Assembly (NCBI GenBank): GCA_024036415.1
Contig: JAMWET010000746.1
Location: forward strand, 267,963 to 331,962
DNA from: Prochilodus magdalenae
Lineage: Eukaryota > Chordata > Actinopteri > Characiformes > Prochilodontidae
Direction: 5' to 3'
Length of the DNA: 64,000 nucleotides
Below are positions 1 through 61,502 of the stretch, one piece after another. Position 1 is the first letter of the stretch, and each line of letters starts with the position of its first letter. Under the pieces are notes generated by a model. It did no database searches, was not told the origin of the DNA, and saw only the letters and a list, made by a program, of their open reading frames with translations. The position numbers were made by a program, and so were the translations under genes.

Positions 1-149
1 TTGAATGCTAGACTCACCAGACAAAAGAGTCATGTGTGACTGAAATGTACCTAGTAGCATGTAATACCTCCACGAGCACCAACAGCTGGGATTGGATTTG
101 GCATGAACTGGATGTTTCTGGATATAGGGCACATCAATGTTCAGACACT

Positions 150-360
150 CAAAGAACTGGTCAGTCGGGCCAGATTTGGTGGATGCCTTCCCTGCACAAT
201 TCTGAGGAGAATTACCTGTAGACTGGGATTTCAGCCACTGCTGGTAGACCCGTATGACCGTACGCTTCCATACCCCTGCAGATTCAGCTACTTTCTCCAC
301 ACTGTAGGCTTTGGCCACGCTCAAATGCTTAATCACTCCTTTTACCAAACATCTGCTTTG
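150..360 (-). pseudogene. Tc1-like transposase fragment (DNA-binding HTH region)
   Basis: Read on the minus strand this piece gives VEKVAESAGVWKRTV and then QSTGNSPQNCA, a helix-turn-helix N-terminus of Tc1/mariner type. The same segment occurs at 32765-32960. No terminal repeats or catalytic part are visible. Confidence 0.6.
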
Positions 361-850
361 TAGCCATTTCCTACACATGGAATGAGACATTCACTGCACT
401 GTACCTCCTCTTCTCAATCTATGGATCCCAACAATATACTTCACTTAACTGCCAAGCTTCAAGTTTTTACTCTTTTAAAATAAAGTTTCACACATTTCTG
501 GGGTGCGATGCAGTGCTGCCCCAGTAACAGCCCAAACTGGGGTCATTTATGTATTTGGATTAGTCCAGCCAGCATGACTGACTAACATAGCCACCCTACA
601 ATTTAACACTAGAGTACTTAACTGGCATGCTGACACTTAACAAGCTACCAATATGGATGTTCTGCAAAATCAGTCAGCATCTAAACAGCATATATACGCA
701 ACAACACTTCCCCTGAATACAGTGTTACATTTGATACATATAAGCCTAAGGAAACTATGTGCATTTTGTGAAGTGCTGACATTCTATGAAAACCAGTAAC
801 AGGCATATGACGTTACAAAATCCTCAGCACAGCATTCAAACTACTATACA
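361..850. other. no recognisable feature
   Basis: Unique-looking AT-rich intergenic sequence. No coding, RNA or repeat pattern was recognised. Confidence 0.5.
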
Positions 851-2215
851 CCGACGAGCCAAAACATTATGACCATCTACAGGGGTTAGACAGTGAAACT
901 GAAACACCTGGTTTTAGACCACAATCATTTATTAGTATGGTGTAGGGCCTCCTTTTGCGGCCAATACAGCGTCAGTTTGTCTTGGGAATGACATATACTG
1001 CGTCCTGCACAGTGGTCAGAGGGATTTTAAGCCATTCCTCTTGCAGGATAGTGGCCAGGTCACTACGTGATGCTGGTGGAAGTTCGTCCTTCTTGGTGGT
1101 ATGCTGACATTACCCTGGATACCGTGGCTCTTGATGCATCACAAAGACTTGCTGTCTTGGTCACAGATGCGCCAGCAAGACGTGCACCAACAGTCTGTCC
1201 TCTTTTGAACTCTGGTATGTCACCCATAATGCTGTGTGCATTGCAGTATTTTGAGCAGAACTGTGCTCTTACCTGCTAACTGAACCTTCACACTCTGCTC
1301 TTACTGGTGCAATGTGCAATTAATGAAGATTGGCCACCAGGCTGGTCCAATTTAGCCATGAGACCTCCCACACTAAAATGACAGGTGTTTCAGTTTCATT
1401 GTCCAACCCCTGTACCTGATGTGCTGTTGGCTCTGCCAAAAAAGCCCCAACCTCCCAAGGTATAGTTCATACAAGATATCTGAAGGTGGCCTGAGATTTC
1501 TAGGACTAAGACGACATAAGTAGCAGATCCAGAGGCTTCTGTGAGTTTAAAGGTGAAGCTGCCGCAAAACATCCAGGAGATCCCACTGATGCTCAATCGG
1601 ATCAAGATCTGGGGGGTTTGGAGGTCTGGGGAGTTTTGTCAACAATAAGTGCAGAGGGGGAGCCCAGTGCACCTGTCTACCATGATGTTCAAGTAAGCGG
1701 CATGTGTCAAATTGAAGTCCACATAAAAGCCCGGATCTAGAGTTTCCCAGCAGAACACTGCCCAAAACACTCTGTCCACCAGCTATCTTCTTGCCACAGT
1801 ACAACCTAGCGCCACGCCCATTCAAAAGGCACACGTGTGCTGGGCTGCCTGTGTGATAAAATGAAAATGGAACTCATTGAACCTCTATCAGTGTTTTAGT
1901 AAGCATGGACACTCTGAGAGCTCAGTGGCTATGCAGGCCCGTACAAAGCAGGGTCCAATGTACTGTGTGTCGTGATACATCCCACAGAGTAGCTCATCTG
2001 TCCATTTAACAGGGTAGCCTTTGGTGCCTCATCAGTGAGCCTTGGGTATTCAGTACACAGGCACTAATTCAAGCTGCGTCTCTCCTGAGAATGCTGTTTG
2101 TAGGTACTCATCTTTACTGACCAGCAGCACCCACAAACCTTGCCTCATACTTTGAACCAGGTGTCTGTCCATAACAAATCAGCACGTCATGTATGTTGTA
2201 TCTATAAAAAGCCTA
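851..2215 (-). mobile_element. degenerate Tc1-like element, minus strand, interrupted by a 533-bp element
   Basis: It starts with GACGAGCCAAAACATTATGA, the end sequence of a common vertebrate Tc1-like family. From about 1415 onward the minus strand carries transposase remnants, including PPDLDPIEH near 1610, which corresponds to the region before the last catalytic acid in Tc1 enzymes. The reading frame is broken many times. The far end is not sharp. A separate 533-bp element sits at 880-1412, just inside the left end. Confidence 0.6.
880..1412 (-). mobile_element. 533-bp internally deleted Tc1-like element (copy 1)
   Basis: Terminal inverted repeats are CAGGGGTTAGACAGTGAAAC on the left and the near-complement GTTTCATTGTCCAACCCCTG on the right, flanked by TA on both sides. 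On the minus strand it encodes the N-terminal transposase fragment GDIPEFKRGQTVGARLAG and then SVTKTASLCDVSRATVS, a Tc1 helix-turn-helix; the catalytic middle is missing. The same-length copy lies at 26977-27509 in the opposite orientation. Confidence 0.85.
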
Positions 2216-2668
2216 AATTAAAATATTACAAATCTTCACACACCTTCATATTGCTATTACTCACATAACCCAGAATTGCTGCAGATGGACATACAGCATT
2301 CTGGTATAAAACTCCCCACCCAGTCATTTTATTCATCTTGCAGATTGTGCCAAAAGTCAACTGTACATCAACCACAGACACACTGAAGACGCACTGCTAT
2401 CCTATTGCTCAGACACCTCAGAATGTGGTTTGAGAGGCATTGGAGATGCAGGGGAGCCCAATGTAAATGTATCTGTTTCTTCAAGACCGCATAGGTAATC
2501 TTTACTTGGTGCCCACGTCAGTACTGTATGCGTATCGATGTGTAGATCACATATGATATCAGATATTTGACTCACATGAGAAAGCTAGTTACCCAGTCAG
2601 AGTCAAAGGCAGCTGCAATGCAAATCAAATCAAATGTACATCAGTCTATAAGAGGTATATGTGTCAAG
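2216..2668. other. no recognisable feature
   Basis: No coding, RNA or clear repeat signal. A CAAATCAAATCAAAT run near 2620-2635 may be the tail of a retroelement. Confidence 0.45.
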
Positions 2669-2793
2669 TTATAAATAAATAAATATAAATAAATAAAATA
2701 AATAAATAAAATAAATAAATGAATGAATAAATAAATATAAATAAATAAATAAATAAATAAATAAATATAAATAAATATAAATAAATAAATATT
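2669..2793. repeat. (AAAT)n microsatellite
   Basis: Roughly 120 bp of AAATA and AAAT units with small interruptions. Confidence 0.95.
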
Positions 2794-3049
2794 CAGGGTA
2801 TAGATGGGTATAGATATGCTGTGTACAGTGCAGAGTGATGGTAAGAATAGGGGTGTGGATTGTCCATGGAGATCACGGTCATGATGATTTAGGTGAGATA
2901 GGTAGTGACCATGTCAGACATTTACCCAGCTGTGCTACAAATACTGGCATCCAACAAATACACTAGAGTAGTAATAATCAGCTGAGAGGCACTGCCAAAC
3001 TGAACTCAGTCTTCCCATTCAGAGATCTGGAGGCAGTTTCGCAGGCTTT

Positions 3050-3340
3050 TACTGCAATCTGATTATAGCAATTCCCTCTACCAGGCAGTCGCTCTGTCCT
3101 TGTTATTGTGTCTGCAAGCTAACCAAAATTCCAGCGCTAGGCTCCTCACTGGAACAAGACAAAGATACAGCATCTCATGTGTCACCTGGCAGCTCTGCAC
3201 TGGCTTCCAGTCCGATAGAGGATTGATTTTAAAATTGTATTGTTTGTTCTTAAGGCTTCACATGATCTGGGTTCACAGTACATTGGGGGAAAGATACTCT
3301 TCAGGAACCTCTGAGCCTCAGGAACTTCTGATCCGCTAAT
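3050..3340 (+). pseudogene. L2-clade LINE reverse transcriptase fragment
   Basis: The plus strand gives QNSSARLLTGTRQRYSIS followed by a degraded L-H-W-L-P-like stretch. This N-S-A-R-L-L-T-G-T-R motif is typical of the C-terminal part of fish L2-type reverse transcriptases. Frame is disrupted and ends are unclear. Confidence 0.7.
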
Positions 3341-3759
3341 AAATCAGTGATTACGATCACCACCCTCGCCTTTAACACGCAACAGTGATCATGCATTTTC
3401 AGTATCTGCCCCTCAGCTTGGTCATTGTTTGTCGAGTTGCCTTACAGGAGACCTGTTATTCTTTTCTGGCTGTCCTCTTTCCTAGTCTGCAAAGTTATAA
3501 AAGCCCAAAGTGCACAGCAGAGGGAGAAACTCTCTCTCACAGGAACCACTCTTCTCAGCTGCCTAAAATGCATCACTGGAATTCTAGCCCTTTTCACTGT
3601 TGCAAGATGATGTCATCTCATAACACCTTTATGCCCGCCTCTAGGGGCATAACTTGTAGCAGGATGCTGCTACCACACTACTACTACGCCCTGTTACAGG
3701 AACAGGGCGTGGTAGCAATTCAGTCAGAGGGTGAAATATTATTTGTCCAAATATAGTTT

Positions 3760-4835
3760 GTTTATTGTTTATATCGTACTGTGTAGAGTATATATCGTAC
3801 AGTGTCTGTATGTATTGTGTATATGTGGAGTGGTTGTGTATATAGTGTATACTGTGTAGAGTATATATCGTACAGTGTCTGTATGTATTGTGTATATGTG
3901 GAGTGGTTGTGTATATAGTGTATACTGTGTAGAGTATATATCGTACAGTGTCTGTATGTATTGTGTATATGTGGAGTGGTTGTGTATACGGTGTATACTG
4001 TGTAGAGTGTATATCGTACAGTGTCTGTATGTATTGTGTATATGTGGAGTGGTTGTGTATACGGTGTATACTGTGTAGAGTGTATATTGTACGGTGTCTG
4101 TATGTATTGTGTATATGGAGTCGGTGTGTATATGGTGTATACTGTGTAGAGTGTATATCGTACAGTGTCTGTATTGTGTATATGTGGAGTCGTTGTGTAT
4201 ACGGTGTATACTGTGTAGAGTGTATATCGTACAGTGTCTGTATTGTGTATATGTGGAGTCGTTGCGTATACGGTGTATACTGTGTAGAGTGTATATCGTA
4301 CAGTGTCTGTATTGTGTATATGTGGAGTCGTTGTGTATATAGTATAGACTGTGTAGAGTGTGTGTCTGTATGTATTGTGTATATGTGGAGTCGTTGTGTA
4401 TACGGTGTATACTGTGTAGAGTATATATCGTACAGTGTCTGTATGTATTGTGTATATGTGGAGTCGTGGTGTATATAGTGTATACTGTGTAGAGTTTATA
4501 TCGTACAGTGTCTGTATTGTGTATATGTGGAGTCGTTGTGTATGTGTGGTACTGTGTAGAGTGTATATTGTACGGTGACTGTATGTATTGTGTATATGTG
4601 GAGTTGTGGTGTATATAGTATAGACTGTGTAGAGTGTATATCGTACAGTGTCTGTATTGTGTATATGTGGAGTCGTGGTGTATATAGTATAGACTGTGTA
4701 GAGTGTATATCGTACAGTGTCTGTATTGTGTATATGTGGAGTCGTGGTGTATATAGTATAGACTGTGTAGAGTGTATATCGTACAGTGTCTGTATTGTGT
4801 ATATGTGGAGTCGTTGTGTATGTGTGGTACTGTAC
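3760..4835. repeat. minisatellite with 69- to 73-bp units, about 15 copies
   Basis: The unit contains GTATATCGTACAGTGTCTGT, then ATTGTGTATATGTGGAGT, then a GTGTATACTGTGTAGA end. Two length variants exist: about 73 bp with TGTATGTATTG, and about 69 bp lacking one TGTA. The array is strongly strand-asymmetric (GT-rich on the plus strand). Because stop codons are absent from the unit in some frames, long open frames appear on both strands; they are not genes. Confidence 0.95.
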
Positions 4836-5985
4836 TAGAGAGAAACAAACTGCCGAAACCAAATTCCTTGCGTGAGTCGACATACGTGGCCAGTAAACCT
4901 GGTTCTGATTCTGATAAGAATCCTCCTGTTGAAAACATGGAGCACTGGATTTCCTCGGAATGTTTTCAGAACAAATCATTTCTAGCTGGAAACTTTTTAA
5001 ATGAGATATGATGTTTTTATGTATGCACAACTGCGCTTGTTTGTCATGAACTGCCTCACATTGCCATCACCCAAACATTCACTACTGAAACAGTTAGAAT
5101 GATGGTGCTATGATTGTTTTGGTAGTGATGAAAGGAAATGTTGAATCAATTAATTTAATAATCTAAAGATAATAAGATATTAATATCACTCAGAGCAAAA
5201 ACGAGTCTAAAGTCCAAGCCAGTTAAAAAGTCTGGAATGTGTTTTCAACTCTGGCCTTGAACCAATTCTAATCACATTGTTAAAGACCCAGACAGAAGAC
5301 AGGATGTTCTGGTGGAACCACAAGGTTGCCAGGAATCGGGAATGACTTGACAACAACGACAATAATCACAGTATATGAGGATACATCTGGAAAGTCCCCC
5401 TACCTTATTAATGTGCACCGTAATACCCTATACAACAATATAACACTGTCCTCTGGGACAGAGAGCCATCATGAGGCCTGAATTTGGTCCATTCTTGGTC
5501 TGTTTTCATACATAACGCTACGTCATATATCAGAAACCAAATAAGCAATTCTATTTAAGTTTATGTCATGATCTAGGCATGCGGGTTGGGCTTTGCCAAT
5601 GGCTCCCAAACATATCGCAGTCTTGGACCTCTATAGACATTAAACCTCCTCCTGTGTAGCCCTCTCTTGCTTCCTGCACATCCACACATGGTGTTACACA
5701 GGTATCTATAGAAATCAGTCCCCCGTAACGATCAGACCTGTTTATGGCACGATGACGCGTTCCAGCAGATATACATGCACAGTGGTCTATATGAAGGCTC
5801 TTTGTTACAGTCACAGACTCAGGCACATGAGCAGTCAGTAACAGAATGTTCAGTAACAGGTGCCAGTGATCATCACAGTAGGTACAGTTTAGTTTTGAGA
5901 GCCCTACGGCTCAATCCGACCCTAGAAACATGCCACCAAAATGCTAAGGCACCGAAGCTCTTAATAATAATAATAATAGGTTACA
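4836..5985. other. intergenic stretch without recognised features
   Basis: AT-rich sequence. Short open frames here have no family likeness and no codon regularity. Confidence 0.45.
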
Positions 5986-6690
5986 CTTATATAGCGCCTT
6001 TCACAAACCCAAGGACGCTTTACAAAAATAAACCAAAAAAAAAAACTCTTCCTCAAGGTCTGAGGAACTTAGCTGACGTGATGGAACGTAAGGATGTAGG
6101 AGGGCTGACAGATAGGTAGGTGCTAGTCCGTGTAGGGCTTTAAAGGTCAGGAGAAGGATCTTATAATGGATGAGCTCTGTAACTGGTAGCCAGTGTAGCT
6201 GAAGAAGGATGGGGGTGATGTGTGCGGACTTCTTGGTGCGGACTAAGACTCTGGCTGTGGAGTTTTGGATATAGTGTAGAGGGCGAAGGGTTTTGGAGGG
6301 TAGACCATGGAACAGAGCATTGCAGTAATCTAGCCTACATGAGATGAAACTAAGATGAAAAAAGGCAGACTTTGTTAGAGATTTAATATGGGAAACAAAA
6401 CTGAGGCAGGGGTCAAACAGAACACCAAGGTTCCGCACAGTAGTGGACGGGGTGACTGGTGTGTCATTAACGACAAGCACACAGTCGGAGTAAGCAGAGA
6501 CAGCTGTCTTAGTGCCAATAATTATAAACTCAGTTTTTTACTATTAAGCTTCAGAAAGTTAGCATTCAACCAGTTTGTTAACTCCTGAATGCAGTGCAGC
6601 AATGAGGAAGGTGGAGAAGAGTCAGTGGGTTTGAGGCTGAGGTAAATCTGAATATCATCGGCATAACAATGAAAAGCCCTGACCTTATAT
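5986..6690 (-). pseudogene. L2-clade LINE reverse transcriptase fragment, minus strand
   Basis: The minus strand encodes [16 protein letters not shown] (YADD active site codons at 6654-6665), then NLGVLFDPCLSF, then CRLDYCNALFHGLP and LQLHWLPV, in the expected order for the palm and thumb of an L2-type reverse transcriptase. The longest intact piece runs from 6480 down to 6001. It is 5'-truncated and lacks the endonuclease. Confidence 0.88.
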
Positions 6691-6917
6691 GTATTTGAAT
6701 TTTAATGATGTTTACGTATTGCCTTCGTTGCTACCACTTAATCCATCAAGTTGTTTACACCACCTGGTTGAAAATTCAGTTGTTCTTATTTAGTAGAGCA
6801 AACTCAAAAAGACAAGCAATAAGAGAACATGGGGCGGAGTTACCCAGAATTCCAAGCAAGTTAGTTGTTGCTGTTGCTTTCAGTAAACCACACATTCACA
6901 TTTAATGCAGCTTAATA

Positions 6918-7054
6918 GGACAGTGTGGTGTTAGGAGTCTTGCCCAAGGACTCTTATTAATGTAGCACAGCATAGTCACCCAGACCAGGAATCGAACCCC
7001 GGTGGTGGTGACCCTGGAGGGTAGTGGTGTTATCTGCTGAGCTACACCAACCAT
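6918..7054 (-). mobile_element. tRNA-derived SINE (family S), minus strand, partial
   Basis: The complement contains a tRNA-like A box (TGGTGTAGCTCAGC), a B box (GGTTCGATTCC-like) and the ACTCCTAACACCACACTG body shared by about ten copies in this window. The LINE-like tail is absent in this copy. Confidence 0.85.
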
Positions 7055-7439
7055 CAACAAAGCATCTCAGTTGGTGATCATTACAGGTATATCACTGCTG
7101 TGAAAATGAAAGAATAAATAAATACTGATGTAGTCATTCAAATGTAATCTCAAGTTTATGCCACTGTAAAGTTTGAGCGTATATATTTAACTGTCTGTAT
7201 AGTTTTAGTAATAAAAAAAACAGTTTTTCAAAAATTAAACAAGTTAGGGCAACAAATGATCTGAAACAGTTTGAGTTAACTTAAGTTATTAGGGTTAACA
7301 GAGTATCACAGATGTTATAAACTAATATCTCACTCTGGGACACTAATAACAGGGCCTTAACAGCACTTAGCAAGTCATGCATGCATCACTAATACCATCG
7401 CTGAAAAACTGATGAGCGAATTGTTCATGAAGTTAGCTA
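7055..7439. other. no recognisable feature
   Basis: AT-rich intergenic sequence with nothing assignable. Confidence 0.45.
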
Positions 7440-7579
7440 GAACCTGACTGAAATGCCCATTTTCCTTATGCTGCCTTATGCTACAGTATGGACAGTATTT
7501 AAGCAAAAGTGTACTTAAGTAATTAAGCTTAAGTGTTTCCAGGTGTTTACTTTAACTCCACTGCATGTTAAACTCCAAC

Positions 7580-7959
7580 ATCTAACTGTTTCCTACACTA
7601 CAATATGGCCAAATCTGTCCTTCCCTCCTTCCTTTTGGCTTACATGAGCATAAAAACATAACGTCCAAATGAAAGAATCGTGAAGAGAGTCCACCAATCA
7701 GGGAACAGCAGTCACTTAGTTTTAATCTTGTTTTGAGCAGTTGTACCGAGCTTGGTTCTAGCTAATGGAAACTGTTCTCCTTTAGTGTTCTGTGCTTATG
7801 ACCTTCTATTAAAGACTGGAGGACTGAGAGACACTAGAGTCTCTTCACCTACACTGAGCTGATGAAGAGTCCTGTTCCAGAAATGATAATAGGACATTAG
7901 AGCCGTAATAAATCATACTCCTGTTACTCTGTAACAGGAGTATGATTTATTACGGCTCT
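7580..7959 (+). repeat. dispersed repeat ending in a perfect hairpin (copy 1)
   Basis: This segment is repeated in inverted orientation at about 25,098-25,460 (shared landmarks: CTTCCTTTTGGCTTACATGAGC, CTCTTCACCTACACTGAGCT, GAAATGATAATAGGACATTA). Its right end, 7899-7959, is a perfect palindrome: two 29-base arms around a 3-base loop. Family unidentified. Confidence 0.8.
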
Positions 7960-9310
7960 ACTCTGAAGGTACATACTTTAGTAATGTTACTCTCCATACT
8001 TCAGTACATCTGAACGTACATACTTTAGTACTGTTACTCTCCATACTTCAGTACATCTGAAGGTACATACTTTAGTACTGGTACTCTCCATACTTCAGTA
8101 CATCTTAAGGTAAATACTTTAGTACTGTTACTCTCCATACTTCAGTACATCTGAAGGTACATACTTTAGTACTGGTACTCTCCATACTTCAGTACATCTG
8201 AAGGTACATACTTTAGTACTGGTACTCTCCATACTTCAGTACATCTGAAGGTACATACTTTAGTACTGTTACTCTCCATACTTCAGTACATCTGAAGGTA
8301 CATACTTTAGTACTGTTACTCTCCATACTTAAGTACATATAAGGGTAAATACTTTAGTACTGTTACTCTCCATACTTCAGTACATCTGAAGGTACATACT
8401 TTAGTACTGTTACTCTCCATACTTAAGTACATCTGAAGGTAAATACTTTAGTACTGTTACTCTCCATACTTCAGTACATCTGAAGGTACATACTTTAGTA
8501 CTGGTACTCTCCATACTTCAGTACATCTTAAGGTACATACTTTAGTACTGTTACTCTCCATACTTAAATACATCTGAAGGTACATACTTTAGTACTGTTA
8601 CTCTCCATACTTACGTACATCTGAAGGTACATACTTTAGTACTGTTACTCTCCATACTTACGTACATCTGAAGGTACATACTTTAGTACTGGTACTCTCC
8701 ATACTTCAGTACATCTTAAGGTAAATACTTTAGTACTGTTACTCTCCATACTTCAGTACATCTGAAGGTACATACTTTAGTACTGGTACTTTCCATACTT
8801 AAATACATCTGAAGGTACATACTTTAGTACTGTTACTCTCCATACTTAAGTACATATAAAGGTAAGTACTTTAGTGCTGTTACTCTCCATACTTCAGTAC
8901 ATCTGAAGGTACATACTTTAGTACTGTTACTCTCCATACTTAAGTACATATAAAGGTAAATACTTTAGTGCTGTTACTCTCCATACTTCAGTACATCTGA
9001 AGGTACATACTTTAGTACTGTTACTCTCCATACTTAAGTACATATAAGGGTAAATACTTTAGTGCTGTTACTCTCCATACTTCAGTACATCTGAAGGTAC
9101 ATACCTTAGTACTGTTACTCTCCATACTTCAGTACATCTGAAGGTAAATACTTTAGTACTGTTACTCTCCATACTTCAGTACATCTGAAGGTACATACTT
9201 TAGTACTGGTACTCCCCATACTTCAGTACATCTGAAGGTACATACTTTAGTACTGTTACTCTCCATACTTCAGTACATCTGAAGGTACATACTTCAGTAC
9301 TGTTACTCCA
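7960..9310. repeat. 47-bp tandem repeat, about 28 copies
   Basis: The unit reads TCTGAAGGTACATACTTTAG, TACTGTTACTCTCCATACTT, CAGTACA. Units are highly similar, with scattered substitutions (GTTACTC/GGTACTC, ACATCTG/ACATATA). A single copy of the same unit ends the related dispersed repeat at about 25,105-25,150, so the array is an expansion of part of that repeat. Confidence 0.95.
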
Positions 9311-9318
9311 GTGGACTT

Positions 9319-9319
<1 letters not shown>

Positions 9320-9354
<35 letters not shown>
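9320..9354. repeat. (AAC)n microsatellite
   Basis: About 11 uninterrupted ACA/CAA units directly after the 47-bp array. Confidence 0.95.
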
Positions 9355-9599
9355 CTTATGTACCCCCAACGGCATTTGGCATACCCCTGGGGATAGGCAT
9401 TCCAGTTTTGGAATCGCTGTACATATGCTAATTGTTGGGGTATTAGCTTTTGTAGCTACATATCCCAATGTAGCTCCAGTGCGAAGCTAAAACTCGGAAC
9501 ACCAAACATGACTCAACTACATTCAGGTTAGGGTGATGTAAGGTTGACCTACAGATCGTTTTTTGCAGGGGCCTTTAATTCAGGGTGGGCAATTTTGTG

Positions 9600-10126
9600 T
9601 TTTATCCCTTGGACTATGACTTGTCTCGTCTCATCAGGCAATGATAAACCCCAATTTTGTCTCTCTGGATCTCTCACTTTCTCGCTAAACACATCTGATC
9701 CTTTACTTCCTCACAGTTGTTGATCGTTCTAACAGGTGGTGGCCTTGCTCTCTATCCCGTCCACCTGCAGCCTTCTTTTCCCGGCCCGCCTCAAATCACA
9801 TCTGCCTGGCTCCTGCTCTTGTCCTGGAGGTGTCTGATGACCACCGCTCTCTCTCGCTCTCCCGTCCCGACAGCTAATGGAGTGCCTTGCCCCTCCCCAT
9901 CCCTCTCTCCACCTCTGACTGGGAGGAGAGGAGAGGCAGCAGCAGCCCAACTGTTCCCCTGGGCCCTTGCCTCACTGCTGCTCCAGCAGCTCCATACCTC
10001 AGCTCACAAGCCAGAAGTCTTTGCCAAGAGTGGAACCTGCTGCTGCCTTCCTGATTGCCGCCGTTGCTGCTAAGAAGAGTGGTCACCCAAGAGTGTGCTT
10101 GAACTGATTGCTGGTTAAGCCTCACC
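9600..10126 (+). promoter_or_regulatory. ntrk1: presumed ntrk1 promoter and 5' UTR region
   Basis: Low-repeat sequence between the upstream tandem arrays and the start codon, with C-rich and purine-rich stretches (for example GGGAGGAGAGGAGAGG around 9920). No TATA box at a convincing position, no splice acceptor and no upstream coding exon was recognised, so the transcription start is undetermined. Assignment rests on position alone. Confidence 0.35.
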
Positions 10127-60899
<50,773 letters not shown>

Positions 60900-61164
60900 T
60901 AGATTGATAATTGGCCGCTTTGTGCATATTTAACAGCAAGATCATCGAAAAGATCAAGACTTACGCAGCCATTCAAAAGTGTTACCTATAATCTGGTTGT
61001 ACATACATCTAGTATTATAGTCCCATACAGCGTTAAAGATTTCAAATCATCAATATTCAGCACTGAATATTGACCCCAAATATTAGGACAATCATATCAT
61101 TAATATACACATACATACATTATTTTATATCTATATATATCTATATCTATATCTATATATATAT

Positions 61165-61386
61165 TAGTCGCTGTCCAAAGAAAAACAGGTATCTCCAAAA
61201 TGGTAACTTTACAGGAGAGCCCAAAAACCTAATTTCATTTGAATGGAAGTCAATGGAACCAGACGTTGTTCCAAGCTGTTTTGGGCCATTTCTGTTCGTC
61301 CATTCTTCATGGGATTTCTACACAGTGTAAACAGCAGCTCATGTGATCAAATGAGGCATAAAAGTAAAAAATCATCAAAAATGGAG

Positions 61387-61445
<59 letters not shown>

Positions 61446-61453
61446 ATATAGAA

Positions 61454-61500
<47 letters not shown>
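61165..61500. mobile_element. MITE-M copy with its right end replaced by a TA/CA microsatellite
   Basis: Starts AGTCGCTGTCCAAAGAAAAA and follows family M up to AAAAATGGAGAT at 61,388, then passes directly into (TA)n and (CA)n to 61,500. The terminal CATG...GACAGCGACGATATG half is gone. Confidence 0.85.

Positions 61501-61502
<2 letters not shown>

Noticed and set aside
3762..5030. 422-codon minus-strand open frame
   Set aside because: It lies in the 69/73-bp minisatellite. The protein is a reading of the DNA repeat with no domain likeness.
7960..9310. 47-bp periodic array as CRISPR-like
   Set aside because: No unique spacers; every base belongs to the repeating unit.
1..10126. A neighbouring gene upstream, such as a head-to-head partner
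   Set aside because: No exon-like coding block with splice sites was found in the first 10 kb on either strand; only transposon and LINE remnants are present.
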